Shown: one piece after another, positions 7,211 to 16,548 of the stretch
How the letters are laid out: every line of letters starts with the position of its first letter
Numbering within the stretch: the stretch's first letter is position 1
Assembly (NCBI GenBank): GCA_017441205.1
Contig: JAFRYG010000104.1
Coordinates: 1 to 41,723 of the forward strand
Source of the DNA: Pseudomonadota bacterium
GTDB lineage: Bacteria; Myxococcota_A; Bradymonadia; UBA4248
Length of the DNA: 41,723 bases
Direction: 5' to 3'
The notes under the pieces: generated by a model
The model's input: the letters and a program-made list of their open reading frames with translations, nothing else
Database searches by the model: none
Told to the model about the DNA's origin: nothing
Position numbers and translations under genes: made by a program

Positions 7211-9796
7211 ATGCACAAAACGTCGAGAATAATCACGATCATGGCCGCTATGGCGCTTAGTCTTGGGCTCACCCAGCTTCCCGCCCAGGCATGGGCTCAG
7301 GACTCAGATGATGATGCTCATGTCATTGGCAACGATTCACATCGTTCCCAGCCAGGGGTTGTTGCAAGAGAAACCCCGAATGATGGAGCAGCTCAGGCGG
7401 ATGCACCGGCTGAGACAGCGGATTCGGAAGCACCTGCTGCCGGCGGCGGCGGCAATGGGGTTGGCGTGGAAGGCGGCGTGATTTTTGGTGAATCACTCGA
7501 CTTTGAGCAGAATTTCGGAAGTGATTTCAGCGTCAAAACGACGCCCAAAAATCTCAGGATTACGCTCGATTTCCGCGATGCAGAGCTCAGTGACGTCGTC
7601 AAACTCATGAGTGCTCAGACGGGGCGTAACTTCATCATTGCGGATTCTTTGAGGGCAGGTAAGAAAATCACGATTATCAGCCCGAATCCTGTGACACAGA
7701 ATGAAGCTTATCAGGCATTTTTGTCGGCCCTTCAGATGAATGGTCTGACGGTCGTTCAGAACGGAAAATTCTATAAAATTGTCGAGCTGAACAATGCCGT
7801 CAAGGAACCCATTCCGGCGACCTATGGCGAAGCCTCGATTCCCAACAATGATGCGCTGGTAACACATATTGCGACGCTCGATTATGTGGATGTGACGCAG
7901 ATTAAACCTGTTCTTGAACAGCTCAAGACATCCAACGGCGTTATCGTCGACTATGCTGCATCCAATTCGTTGATCATTACCGATACGGGCAGTTCCGTCA
8001 ACCGCATGCTCAAGTTCATCAAGAAGATGGACAATGACAGCAGCGATGGCGAAAAGATCTGGGTATATCCCGTTCAGTATGCTTCGGTTACCGATCTTGA
8101 GAAGCTTCTGACGCAGGTATTTCAGATTCAGAAATCGAGCCGGAATAATAACAACAATGCGGCCAAAACGGCGGATGCGGCATCGGAGCTTCGGGTCAGT
8201 CAGGTCGTTGCGGATGAGCGCACGAACAAGCTGATTATCGTTGCGGACGAACGAAGCTACGAAAAGATGAAGCGATTAATCCTGAAGCTGGATGTCGAGA
8301 TTCCGGATTCGGGCAAGATCAATGTGGTTCATCTTCAGAATTCAGAAGCGAAGGAAATCTATACAGCGCTGAACCAGATTATTTCGGACATGTCGTCCAA
8401 GTCCGGCAATGGCCGCGGCAGCAACAACAATCAGAACAACAGCCAGAGGACGCTTCAGGGTGAGGATATCAGTGTCGTATCGAGTGAATCGACGAACGAC
8501 TTGATCGTGGTAGCGAGTCCGCGCGATTTTCTTGCCATTAAAAACGTCATTAAAGAATTGGACAGACCGCGCCGGCAGGTATTTGTCGAGGCGATTATTC
8601 TGGAAGTCAGTCTTGAAAGAACGCGCAGTCTGGGCATTGCCATGCATGGCGGCAATGTTTTTGATACTGGAAGCGGTGATGGGTATTTTGCAGGCAGAAC
8701 GGAACTGAACTCACTGTCGAGTATTTCACCGGCAGCAATGTTTATTGGTTCTGGCAGTACGCCGGGATTCCTGATGGCACTTGCCGGGCCCTCGCTCGAA
8801 GTGGCTGGCGTGAGCATTCCGAGTCTGGGAGCTGTTATCAATGCCCTTCAGACGAATACCGACGTCAACGTCCTTTCGACGCCTACAATCCTGACGCTCG
8901 ATAATCAGGAAGCCGAAATCAGCGTAGGTGAACGCATTCCTTATGTGACGAGTACGGGATCCAACTATTCGTCATTGCTCAACGGGTTGTCGGGTGGAGA
9001 TTCCACGACGGCGGCTCTGGGGAGTTTGCTGACGGGGTATGGTACTTCTATTGAGCGTGTCGACGTTGCCCTGACGCTGACGATCAAGCCGCAAATCAAC
9101 GAGGGCGGAACGGTTCGTCTGGACATCGACGAAGAAATTGAAGAAGTCAAACCGGGCGGTTCAGATCTCGGCGGTCCGTCGACGCGAAGACGTAACTTGA
9201 AGACTGTCGTCGTCGTTCCCGATCAGCAGACGGTCGTATTGGGCGGTCTCGTGCGCGACAGCGAATCGCAGTCTGTTTCGAAGGTTCCGCTTCTGGGCGA
9301 TATTCCTGTTCTGGGGTATTTGTTCCGTTCGACCGAGACGACGATTCAAAAGCAGAACCTTTTGCTGTTGCTGACGCCTTATATCATCGAAAGCAGCGCG
9401 GATCTCGACAAGATTACCAAACGCAAGCAAGCTGAGCGCGATGAATTTGTCGCATATTTCGGCCGCAAGGACATGAACTACACGCGCAGCGTGGATTATG
9501 ACAAAAAACATGGTTTGCTCGAAGAAATCCGCCAATCCATCGATTCCAAGGAAAGCGAGCTGAATGCTATTCGTGAAGCTCAGAACATTATCGAAATGAC
9601 TTCGGAGGATGAGGGCATTGATTTGCCCGATGGATTCAGTGACGGTTATTCTTCGTTTGGTTCCGGCGGTGGTTCGGGCAGCGGTGGATCTGGGAATTCT
9701 GCAGCACCGGCTCCGGGACCACGGGGTGAGGGCGGTTCGCGTCCGCGTGGCGGTTTTGGCGGAAACAGGCCAAACCGGGGGGATGGTAACAGATAA
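7211..9796 (+). CDS. gspD: Type II secretion system secretin GspD
   Basis: GspD forms the outer-membrane channel of the T2SS. The protein has a signal peptide (MHKTSRIITIMAAMALSLGL, cleavage near AQAWAQ) and an acidic/Gly linker. The periplasmic ring domains then follow in order: N0 (about 105-190), and N1, N2 and N3 (about 210-455), with a Gly/Asn-rich insert in N3. The secretin domain ends in VPLLGDIPVLGYLFRS (about 692-707). The C-tail of about 50 residues is Gly/Pro/Arg-rich and low-complexity. I chose ATG 7211 because it places the basic residues and hydrophobic core of the signal peptide at the N-terminus; in-frame starts at 7181 (ATG) and 7175 (TTG) would add 10-12 residues. Ribosome-binding sites do not decide between them. 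At about 861 residues it is somewhat longer than many GspD proteins. Confidence 0.95.
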   Translation: MHKTSRIITIMAAMALSLGLTQLPAQAWAQDSDDDAHVIGNDSHRSQPGVVARETPNDGAAQADAPAETADSEAPAAGGGGNGVGVEGGVIFGESLDFEQNFGSDFSVKTTPKNLRITLDFRDAELSDVVKLMSAQTGRNFIIADSLRAGKKITIISPNPVTQNEAYQAFLSALQMNGLTVVQNGKFYKIVELNNAVKEPIPATYGEASIPNNDALVTHIATLDYVDVTQIKPVLEQLKTSNGVIVDYAASNSLIITDTGSSVNRMLKFIKKMDNDSSDGEKIWVYPVQYASVTDLEKLLTQVFQIQKSSRNNNNNAAKTADAASELRVSQVVADERTNKLIIVADERSYEKMKRLILKLDVEIPDSGKINVVHLQNSEAKEIYTALNQIISDMSSKSGNGRGSNNNQNNSQRTLQGEDISVVSSESTNDLIVVASPRDFLAIKNVIKELDRPRRQVFVEAIILEVSLERTRSLGIAMHGGNVFDTGSGDGYFAGRTELNSLSSISPAAMFIGSGSTPGFLMALAGPSLEVAGVSIPSLGAVINALQTNTDVNVLSTPTILTLDNQEAEISVGERIPYVTSTGSNYSSLLNGLSGGDSTTAALGSLLTGYGTSIERVDVALTLTIKPQINEGGTVRLDIDEEIEEVKPGGSDLGGPSTRRRNLKTVVVVPDQQTVVLGGLVRDSESQSVSKVPLLGDIPVLGYLFRSTETTIQKQNLLLLLTPYIIESSADLDKITKRKQAERDEFVAYFGRKDMNYTRSVDYDKKHGLLEEIRQSIDSKESELNAIREAQNIIEMTSEDEGIDLPDGFSDGYSSFGSGGGSGSGGSGNSAAPAPGPRGEGGSRPRGGFGGNRPNRGDGNR

Positions 9797-9841
9797 TGAA
9801 GTATTTGCCGGAATATCCTGCTATTGTGCTATTCTGAGAGA

Positions 9842-9877
9842 CACCGTGTCCAGTGGGGCACGGTGCATTTTATTTTG
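9842..9877 (+). terminator. Hairpin plus T-rich stretch between gspD and gspE
   Basis: CACCGTG (9842-9848) pairs with CACGGTG (9859-9865) and is followed by CATTTTATTTTG. It resembles a weak or leaky intrinsic terminator, or an mRNA-processing hairpin, which could lower gspE expression relative to gspD. The T-run is interrupted, so termination is uncertain. Confidence 0.4.
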
Positions 9878-9892
9878 TGGGGAGCAGCCTGA

Positions 9893-11611
9893 ATGTTCGG
9901 ACGAAGTAAAATCGGCGAAATCCTAGTGAGCCATGGGCATATTACGCGTGATCAGCTGGCCGAATGCCTGAATAAGCAAGATGAAACGCCTGAAAAGCGC
10001 ATTGGGGAAATTCTGATTGAGGCAAAATACGTCAAGGAAATCGACGTCGTCCGCGCTCTGGGAATTCAGTTTGGCATTGAAGTCTGGGAGAGTTTTGACC
10101 TCGAACAGGCTGATATGAGCCTTTCGAAAGACTACAATTATGCAGTCGCAATGAAACAGTTCATCATGCCATACCAGAAACGGGGTGATTTCGTATTGAC
10201 TGCGATCACGGATCCGCTCAACATCGATGGCATCGATTTTATTCGTGTGATGACGGGATGTGAACCCGTTCCGATCCTTGCTCCGGCAGCTGCAGTCAAA
10301 GGACTCATCACCGGTATTTTTGATAAACGCGGCGATTTGACCAATATGGTGGGTGATCTTGATGACAAGAAACCTGCCGAAGAAGAAGAGGCCGAGAAGA
10401 TTGAGGATATTCTCAATCGTGCAGCCAGCGATGATGAAGGCCCGATTATTCAGCTCATGAACATGGTTTTCCAGCAGGCCATGCGAGAGCATGCATCCGA
10501 TATTCATATCGAAGCTTCGGAAGAAAACGTCATCTTCAGATTCCGCGTCGATGGTGTTTTGAAGGAAGTTGCACGTGCTCCCAAGCGATTTCACAGTGCC
10601 ATTATCGTTCGTGTAAAGATCATGTCGAACCTGAATATCGCGGAAAAACGCGTACCTCAGGATGGTCGTATTCGTTTTAAAATCGGCGGTCGCGATATCG
10701 ACGTTCGTGTCGCTACGGCTCCGGCAGTTCATGGGGAAAGGGTTACGATGCGTCTGCTCGATCAGCAGGCCATTCTGCGTGATTTAAAGGATTTGGGCTT
10801 TAATGAACGCCATTATCATATTATTACGCATGCAATTGCACAGCCGCATGGCATTGTTCTCGTTACCGGCCCTACGGGATCCGGTAAATCCACGACGCTG
10901 TATGCATGTCTGAATCGCATCAATACGCCCGATAAGAACATTCTTACCGTCGAAGACCCTGTCGAATATCAGCTCGCCGGTATCAGTCAGATGCCCGTCA
11001 ATGCAAAAATCGGACTGACGTTTGCGAGCGGGCTTCGAAGCTATTTGCGTCATGACCCCGACGTCATCATGGTCGGTGAAATTCGTGACCAGGAAACCGC
11101 TGAAATCGCCATTCAGGCTGCATTGACCGGCCACCTGGTCTTTTCGACACTTCATACCAACGATGCCGCCGGTGCATTCACCCGTTTGATCGATATGGGC
11201 GTCGAGCCGTTCCTGGTGTCTTCATCTCTGGAACTTTCGATGGCTCAGCGACTGATTCGACGTCTTTGTCCAATCTGCAAAATGCCCTATGAGCCAACGC
11301 CGGAAGAACTGAGTGAAATTGGAATTACGCAGGCACAAGTCGATTCTGTGGGCGGAATTCTGTATAAACCCTGTGGCTGCAAGGAATGCAATAATTCCGG
11401 ATACAAGGGACGAACGGCAATTTACGAAATGATGGTCATTACAGATGCTATTCGAAGACTCGTTATGCAGCGCGCGGATGCTGCAACGATCAAGAATGAA
11501 GCTGTAAAAAATGGTATGACTAATCTGCGCGAAGACGGTATTGCAAAAATTCTTTCCGGACAGTCGAGTATTCCGGAAGTTTTGCGCGTTACACAGGATT
11601 CGAGTGATTAA
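9893..11611 (+). CDS. gspE: Type II secretion ATPase GspE
   Basis: GspE is the cytoplasmic hexameric ATPase that powers pseudopilus assembly. The N-terminal part (about 1-150) is a GspE-N/MshEN-type domain beginning GEILVSHGHITRDQL. The core holds Walker A GPTGSGKS (326-333), the Asp-box/Walker B region with MVGEIRDQETAEIA, and the His-box region STLHTNDAAGA. A zinc-binding module follows, with Cys459-x2-Cys462 and Cys496-x2-Cys499 (CPIC and CKEC), characteristic of the GspE/PilB family. At 572 residues its length is normal. A ribosome-binding site (TGGGGAG) lies about eight bases before the ATG. It sits between gspD and gspF in the T2SS operon, which favours GspE over PilB. Confidence 0.96.
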   Translation: MFGRSKIGEILVSHGHITRDQLAECLNKQDETPEKRIGEILIEAKYVKEIDVVRALGIQFGIEVWESFDLEQADMSLSKDYNYAVAMKQFIMPYQKRGDFVLTAITDPLNIDGIDFIRVMTGCEPVPILAPAAAVKGLITGIFDKRGDLTNMVGDLDDKKPAEEEEAEKIEDILNRAASDDEGPIIQLMNMVFQQAMREHASDIHIEASEENVIFRFRVDGVLKEVARAPKRFHSAIIVRVKIMSNLNIAEKRVPQDGRIRFKIGGRDIDVRVATAPAVHGERVTMRLLDQQAILRDLKDLGFNERHYHIITHAIAQPHGIVLVTGPTGSGKSTTLYACLNRINTPDKNILTVEDPVEYQLAGISQMPVNAKIGLTFASGLRSYLRHDPDVIMVGEIRDQETAEIAIQAALTGHLVFSTLHTNDAAGAFTRLIDMGVEPFLVSSSLELSMAQRLIRRLCPICKMPYEPTPEELSEIGITQAQVDSVGGILYKPCGCKECNNSGYKGRTAIYEMMVITDAIRRLVMQRADAATIKNEAVKNGMTNLREDGIAKILSGQSSIPEVLRVTQDSSD

Positions 11612-11679
11612 TGACGGTGTCGTCGATATTTTTAAACAGACATTTTAAAAACTCGTTTTTTTCACACTACTGAAAGCCC

Positions 11680-12906
11680 ATGCCACTTTACGAATACAAA
11701 GGTCTGACGACCAGCGGTAAGCCGACCAAAGGGACGAAGGAAGCACCCACCAAGAACGCATTGCGCGAAGCTTTGCTTAAGACCGGCGTGTACCTGAGTG
11801 AGGCCACTGAAAAAACGGGTGTAAAATCTGCGGATTCAGATAAGGGGACTCCTCAGATCAAGCTTGGCGGCAGGGTTACAAAGCAGGATATCAAAGATTT
11901 TACGAGTTCGTTCTGTACGCTGCAGAAAGCCGCCATTCCTCTGGTTGAATGTCTCAATGCACTGGCCGATCAGGCCGAAAAGGAAACTCTTAAAGCAGCA
12001 TTGACGGATATCAAGGCAAAGGTCAGTGAGGGTTCGAGTCTCGCCAATGCCATGGCGGATTATCCAAAACTGTTTGATACCCTCTATATCAGCATGATCC
12101 GAGCCGGCGAATCTTCGGGCAGCCTGGATATCGTTCTTGAGCGACTGACCGGGTTCCTCGAAAGTCAGCTGCGGTTGAAATCGAAGATTACCGGAGCCAT
12201 GGTTTATCCCATGATTATGGTCGTCATCGGTGTGCTTCTGATGGCATTATTGCTGGGATTTGTCGTTCCGCGTGTTACCAAGCTTTTTGAACAGCAGCGC
12301 AAGGAATTGCCGGGCATTACCAAGTTTCTGCTGGCATCTTCCGATTTGGTTACGAACTATTGGTGGCTGCTGATAATATTGGCTATTGGTATCGGGTTCC
12401 TGTTCAAGAAATGGACATCGACTCCGAAAGGCCGTCTGAAATTCGACACTTTTTTGCTCAAACTGCCCATTTTCGGCGGCATCATCCGGATGGTTTCCAT
12501 TTCGCGTTTTGCCAAGACGCTTTCGACCTTGCTCGCCAGCGGTGTGCCATTGCTCAAGGCTCTCGAAATTGTCAAGGCTGTTCTGGGCAATGAAGTACTT
12601 GCCAGAGTCGTCGATACGGCTCATGACAACATCAAAGAAGGTGAAACGCTCGCAGCTCCGCTGAAACGATCGGGTGAATTTCCGCCGTTGATGGTTCACA
12701 TGGTCAGTGTAGGTGAAAAAGCCGGGCGGCTCGAAGAAATGCTCAACTCTGTCGCCAATAATTATGAGGAACAGGTCAGCGTCCGTGTAGAAGCAATGAC
12801 TGCCATGCTGGAGCCGCTTATGATCGTCGTCATGGGCGGTACCATCGGGTTCGTCGTTTTCGCTATTTTGCTGCCAATTATGCAGCTCAGTGATGGTTTT
12901 GGTTGA
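11680..12906 (+). CDS. gspF: Type II secretion inner-membrane platform protein GspF
   Basis: GspF is the polytopic platform protein that contacts GspE and drives pseudopilin insertion. The protein begins MPLYEYKGLTTSGK, the usual GspF/PilC opening, and has two GspF domains (about 75-195 and 275-400). Membrane helices are visible around residues 175-195 (VIGVLLMALLLGFVVP), 225-245 and 380-400. At 408 residues its length is typical. It follows gspE after 68 bases and precedes gspG by 96 bases. The ribosome-binding site before the ATG is weak. Confidence 0.95.
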   Translation: MPLYEYKGLTTSGKPTKGTKEAPTKNALREALLKTGVYLSEATEKTGVKSADSDKGTPQIKLGGRVTKQDIKDFTSSFCTLQKAAIPLVECLNALADQAEKETLKAALTDIKAKVSEGSSLANAMADYPKLFDTLYISMIRAGESSGSLDIVLERLTGFLESQLRLKSKITGAMVYPMIMVVIGVLLMALLLGFVVPRVTKLFEQQRKELPGITKFLLASSDLVTNYWWLLIILAIGIGFLFKKWTSTPKGRLKFDTFLLKLPIFGGIIRMVSISRFAKTLSTLLASGVPLLKALEIVKAVLGNEVLARVVDTAHDNIKEGETLAAPLKRSGEFPPLMVHMVSVGEKAGRLEEMLNSVANNYEEQVSVRVEAMTAMLEPLMIVVMGGTIGFVVFAILLPIMQLSDGFG

Positions 12907-13002
12907 GAAATTTTTCGTGATAGGACTAAACTGGAAGAACGCTGCGTTTGCAGCAATGAGTGATATAACGGCGCCTAAGCGCATAGCATCCTGGAGATAA
13001 TT

Positions 13003-13419
13003 ATGTTTGAATCTTTCCGCAAAAGCCTTTTGGAAGCGCGCAAGTGCTCTGCAGCCCGCAAGGGTATGACCCTTATCGAAATCATGATCGTCGTTACCCT
13101 GATGGTCGCAATCATGGGACTTATCGGATGGAACGTCATTGGGCAGGCAGATAAGGCCAACGATGGACTCGCGATGACTCAGCTTAAATCCCTGAAGTCG
13201 AATTGTGAAGCATATCGTCTGTATTATAAGAAATTCCCCGATAAACTCGAGGATCTCGTCAATACGCCGGATAACCGCAAGATCATCGATGAAGTTCCCG
13301 ATGATCCCTGGGGAAATGCCTATAATTTTGAAAAAACCGGCAATAAGATCAAAATGTATTCCTCCGGTTCGGATGGTCTCCCCAATACGGAAGATGATAT
13401 TGTCGTGAATGTCGGTTAA
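13003..13419 (+). CDS. gspG: Major pseudopilin GspG
   Basis: GspG is the major subunit of the T2SS pseudopilus. A 22-residue leader ends in RKG, followed by MTLIEIMIVV: the prepilin peptidase site, with Glu at +5 as required, but Met instead of the usual Phe at +1. The C-terminus holds the GspG signature DPWGNAY and the calcium-site-like SSGSDGLPNTEDDI. At 138 residues it is of normal size. A good ribosome-binding site (GGAG) precedes the ATG. It is the last gene of the operon: a strong terminator follows within 25 bases, so gspH-K and gspL-N are not co-transcribed here. Confidence 0.95.
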   Translation: MFESFRKSLLEARKCSAARKGMTLIEIMIVVTLMVAIMGLIGWNVIGQADKANDGLAMTQLKSLKSNCEAYRLYYKKFPDKLEDLVNTPDNRKIIDEVPDDPWGNAYNFEKTGNKIKMYSSGSDGLPNTEDDIVVNVG

Positions 13420-13441
13420 TTTCTGCAGCATTCAAAAGACA

Positions 13442-13470
13442 AAAAAGCGGCTCGGAGAGCCGCTTTTTTT
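13442..13470 (+). terminator. Bidirectional intrinsic terminator
   Basis: GCGGCTC and GAGCCGC form a stem closed by a GGA loop, flanked by six A on the left and seven T on the right. It terminates the gspG end of the T2SS operon on the plus strand and can serve the convergent MFS gene on the minus strand. Confidence 0.93.
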
Positions 13471-13506
13471 GTATCTGTTATATATGTGTGCAGGAAAAAA
13501 ACTGAA

Positions 13507-14907
13507 TCAGTTCGTCGGATGGGCATCCAGTTCGGAATGGCGCTTCAGATAACTGGATACAAGTATGATTGAAAATGCGCCAATAACTCCGAGAATGACC
13601 CAGAGATGCCAGGGATGATGATGCTCCCATAAAAACTGGGTGAGCTGCTCAGAATCCGACAGATCGAGAATTTCAGAGAGCGAGTGCTGCTGCTGTTCGG
13701 TACTGAGAGCGGAAGTATCTATGTCCATATGCATGAGCGCATTTTCTGTAAGTGTTCGCTTGGCAAAAAATAGATTATAGATGGGGACATAGCTGAGGAG
13801 TCCGGAAAGCGCAATCGGGAGTTTGTACAATCCCATCAAGGTCGCTTTTCGGTTTGCGGGAGCATTCACCGCAAGGTATTCGAGCAGCTTGATAGTAAAA
13901 AGGTAAAGACCGCATTGCAGTGGAAGTATTGCATAAACGCTGAAAATATTGGTTCTGATAAAACAAAGCGGAATTAAACTGGCGATAAAAAGTACCATGC
14001 CTGTCAGCAAGCCCGTTCGGCGCTTGAAACGGGATAATATCAGTGTCAGAGGAATGATCAGGACTAACGCAATGGCATTCAGTATCAGATTCATCCCCAG
14101 AAAGGCTGATGATGAAAAATCGGGCAGCACACTCACTATACTTGTATCAATAAGTTCGGAAATATCTGTTTTCGGCATCCAATCGATAAAATACTTATCC
14201 ATGAGGTCTGTCTGAAATGAGACTGGAATGAAGAATAAAGTGATTGCCAGCAGAAACAGGATAATAGTTCTATAGGAGAATGGTCGCGCCGTACACTCCG
14301 TGTGTGCTGGTTGATTTGATGTTGGGAGTGATTTGTCTGGAATTGCTGTCAAAAGAATGTTGATAAGGGTGAGGACAGCCGCAATATAAATTCCAGTAAT
14401 GCAGTCATCAATGGAAATGCTCTTGATAATCGCGGACAAAAAACCACCGATGTTCGCTAAAATGATGGCAATTGCAAACCCAATACCAAGATATTTGGGA
14501 TGGAAAGACTGCGCCAATTTACCGTAGGCTGCCGGATAGAATAATCCTGTTCCCAGACCAATTAAAATGGCCGAAATCATGGACAATATAAACACTGTCG
14601 AAGTGCTGTGAGCGGAAGAGGCAATATAAGCATTGAGAATGAGCAAATGAAATCCGACCAGATTCATGCCCAGGGCAAACAATTGTGATTTTCGGCAGCC
14701 AAAGAAATCGCACAGACGACCAGCAAAAATGGGCAGAAATGAAATGATGCTTGACAGGATCATTATTAAAGCATTTCTCTGTGTCGGTTCAAGTGAGAAT
14801 CCACCTCGTTCAACCGGGTATACCATCAGGAGTACAATGGCTGTGTATGCACAATAATAGGCGGTACGTTCAAGAAATATCTGGATTTGAGTGAGTACTT
14901 TATTCAT
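13507..14907 (-). CDS. Major facilitator superfamily transporter (POT-like)
   Basis: This 466-residue integral membrane protein has about 12 hydrophobic segments. The opening (FLERTAYYCAYTAIVLLM) and the loop GRLCDFFGCRKSQ resemble the proton-dependent oligopeptide (POT/PTR) branch of the MFS, but the first Glu of the POT ExxER motif is not there, so peptide transport should not be assumed. A large loop about 65 residues before the C-terminus carries a Gln/Ser/Asp-rich segment. A clear ribosome-binding site (AAAGGAG) lies nine bases before the ATG. It is convergent with the T2SS operon and stands alone; substrate unknown. Confidence 0.8.
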   Translation of the reverse strand: MNKVLTQIQIFLERTAYYCAYTAIVLLMVYPVERGGFSLEPTQRNALIMILSSIISFLPIFAGRLCDFFGCRKSQLFALGMNLVGFHLLILNAYIASSAHSTSTVFILSMISAILIGLGTGLFYPAAYGKLAQSFHPKYLGIGFAIAIILANIGGFLSAIIKSISIDDCITGIYIAAVLTLINILLTAIPDKSLPTSNQPAHTECTARPFSYRTIILFLLAITLFFIPVSFQTDLMDKYFIDWMPKTDISELIDTSIVSVLPDFSSSAFLGMNLILNAIALVLIIPLTLILSRFKRRTGLLTGMVLFIASLIPLCFIRTNIFSVYAILPLQCGLYLFTIKLLEYLAVNAPANRKATLMGLYKLPIALSGLLSYVPIYNLFFAKRTLTENALMHMDIDTSALSTEQQQHSLSEILDLSDSEQLTQFLWEHHHPWHLWVILGVIGAFSIILVSSYLKRHSELDAHPTN

Positions 14908-15055
14908 AGCTTGAATCTCCTTTAATTAGATAAGAGGAATTTTAGGGAATCTGATTTACTGATATTAAATTTTCGAAAATGAAAACGGGCATTGATAACG
15001 AGGGGAATGGCTGGGATTGTTGTTCGGTCATTCCCTGGGGATGGGAATAGACATA

Positions 15056-15631
15056 TTATAGCTTGAAAATTGCTCCGGCAATAGCAGAAAGGGCGATCCA
15101 GATGACCGGATGGACTTTTTGGGTATATTTTATGTGGGTCAGAACCAGGATAATGGCCGAAAGTACAAGACAGGACCAGCTGACTTCGACGGCTGTCGGG
15201 AAGAATTGGCCTTCTGGACGCGTGATATGAATGAGCGAAAGACATACGACGCTCCAGCCTGCAGCCGCAATCAGTCCGGTGGATGCAGGACGAAGGCCGT
15301 AAAAAATGGATGCAACATTCTGGCTGTTGCGGAACTTCTGAAGACATCGGATGACGATAAGTATGATGATGAGGCAGGGCGTAATCAGGCCGAGCGTTGC
15401 GAGTATTGCGCCGGGAATACCGGCGATTTCATAGCCGACGTACGAGGCCATGTTGACGCCGAGCGGTCCGGGAGTCGATTCGCTGATTGCAATCATATTG
15501 GTCAGCTGATCGAGTGAGAACCATCCCGTTCGTATGGAAAGATCGGTTAAAAATGGAACCGTGGCAAGTCCGCCGCCGACGGCAAACAGGCCGATGCAGA
15601 AGAATTCAAAGAATAATTCGAGCAGAATCAT
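15056..15631 (-). CDS. Chromate transporter family protein, half-size CHR subunit
   Basis: This is a 191-residue membrane protein of one CHR domain. The family signature is visible near the N-terminus (FAVGGGLATVPFL) and the SESTPGPLGVNMASYVGY motif in the middle. It belongs to the short-chain CHR type, in which two half-size subunits encoded by adjacent genes are thought to work together, in contrast to the full-length ChrA of about 400 residues. Its ATG overlaps the stop of the other half (ATGA on the minus strand at 15628-15631), so the pair is translationally coupled. The family exports chromate in characterised cases, but many short-chain members have no known substrate. Confidence 0.9.
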   Translation of the reverse strand: MILLELFFEFFCIGLFAVGGGLATVPFLTDLSIRTGWFSLDQLTNMIAISESTPGPLGVNMASYVGYEIAGIPGAILATLGLITPCLIIILIVIRCLQKFRNSQNVASIFYGLRPASTGLIAAAGWSVVCLSLIHITRPEGQFFPTAVEVSWSCLVLSAIILVLTHIKYTQKVHPVIWIALSAIAGAIFKL

Positions 15632-16191
15632 GGTTTATCCTTTGTTTCGGCCGACGCTTTTTTGTGCGTTCGTTTGATGACTAGGCCCAGAATGCCGCAG
15701 ATGATGACCAGAATGGCCGGAGAAAGCCCCAAAATGGCGGAAATGAGGAATACCGTGACAAACAGAATAGCCGTCGGAATATCGACGATGCTCGATTTGG
15801 ACAGCTTGATGACTGCATTGATGATCAGAATACAGACGCAGGCACGTATGCCGTTGAAGGCATGTTCGACGACAGGGTAGGATTGAAAATTGGATAATGT
15901 CGCTGCAATTATCGTGATGATGACGATGCTGGGAAAGACGACCCCCAGCGTAGCCGCAATGCCGCCGCCGGGGCCCTTGAGTTTTGCTCCCACAAATGTA
16001 GCGGTGTTGACTGCAATAATGCCCGGTGTACATTGACCAATGGCAAAATAATCGCTGAGTTCCTCGTCGGTCGCCCAGTGGCGCGTTTCGACAATTTCGC
16101 GCTGAAGTATGGGAAGCATCGCATAACCGCCGCCGAAGGTGCATACGCCAACTTTGGCAAATGTCAGAAAAAGATTGAGATAGATATTCAT
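15628..16191 (-). CDS. Chromate transporter family protein, half-size CHR subunit
   Basis: This is the first gene of the two-gene CHR operon, 187 residues from the ATG at 16191. I chose that start because AAGGCGG lies four to five bases upstream and because it begins directly with the membrane domain (MNIYLNLFLTFAKVG); an upstream in-frame ATG at 16245 adds 18 residues without homology or a good ribosome-binding site. Family motifs: FGGGYAMLPIL and GQCTPGIIAVNTATFVG. The two halves are homologous and probably form a heterodimer with antiparallel topology (known for the family, inferred here). Confidence 0.9.
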   Translation of the reverse strand: MNIYLNLFLTFAKVGVCTFGGGYAMLPILQREIVETRHWATDEELSDYFAIGQCTPGIIAVNTATFVGAKLKGPGGGIAATLGVVFPSIVIITIIAATLSNFQSYPVVEHAFNGIRACVCILIINAVIKLSKSSIVDIPTAILFVTVFLISAILGLSPAILVIICGILGLVIKRTHKKASAETKDKP

Positions 16192-16548
16192 GGTACCGCC
16201 TTGAATGATGCCGGAACATTCCTGACCGGGTGATACCAGAAACAAGGCGCAATTTGAATCAAATGAAGTCAGGGGTTAGTGGTTAGTGAACAGAGTTGTT
16301 CCATGGAACGTCTGTATTGTTTTTTGTTGGTTAAAATGAGAATGAGAATGATTCCTATTCTCATTTGAGGGGGCATACAAGATATCAGGACACAGCCCGG
16401 AGTGAGCTCAGAACTTAATTCAGATAATGATTGCTTATTGAGGATTATCCAACTAGAAGACAAAACCGCACCGACCGATGTGGTTCCGGGTGGGTGTTTG
16501 TGTTATGTTTTCTTACGTGTGTGTTGAGTGTGATATTGGCTGTTTGTG
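16192..16548. other. Divergent intergenic region with Fur-box-like site
   Basis: This 357-bp space between the chromate-transporter pair (minus) and the MATE gene (plus) should contain both promoters. It holds a perfect 12-bp palindrome, GTTCCATGGAAC, at 16298-16309 and the Fur-like site at 16343-16363. A 64-codon open frame on the minus strand (16269-16463) has no ribosome-binding site or recognisable sequence and is not called. No clear sigma-70 promoter could be fixed. Confidence 0.6.
16343..16363. promoter_or_regulatory. Fur-box-like operator
   Basis: A perfect inverted repeat TGAGAAT-N7-ATTCTCA, preceded by a third overlapping GAGAAT copy, matches the overlapping hexamer arrangement of Fur sites (13 of 19 positions of the classical consensus). 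It lies 151 bases before the CHR operon start and 185 before the MATE start, so either or both could be iron- or metal-regulated. Confidence 0.55.

Noticed and set aside
12247..13431. 394-codon minus-strand open frame across gspF and gspG
   Set aside because: Antisense to two well-supported T2SS genes; no family resemblance.
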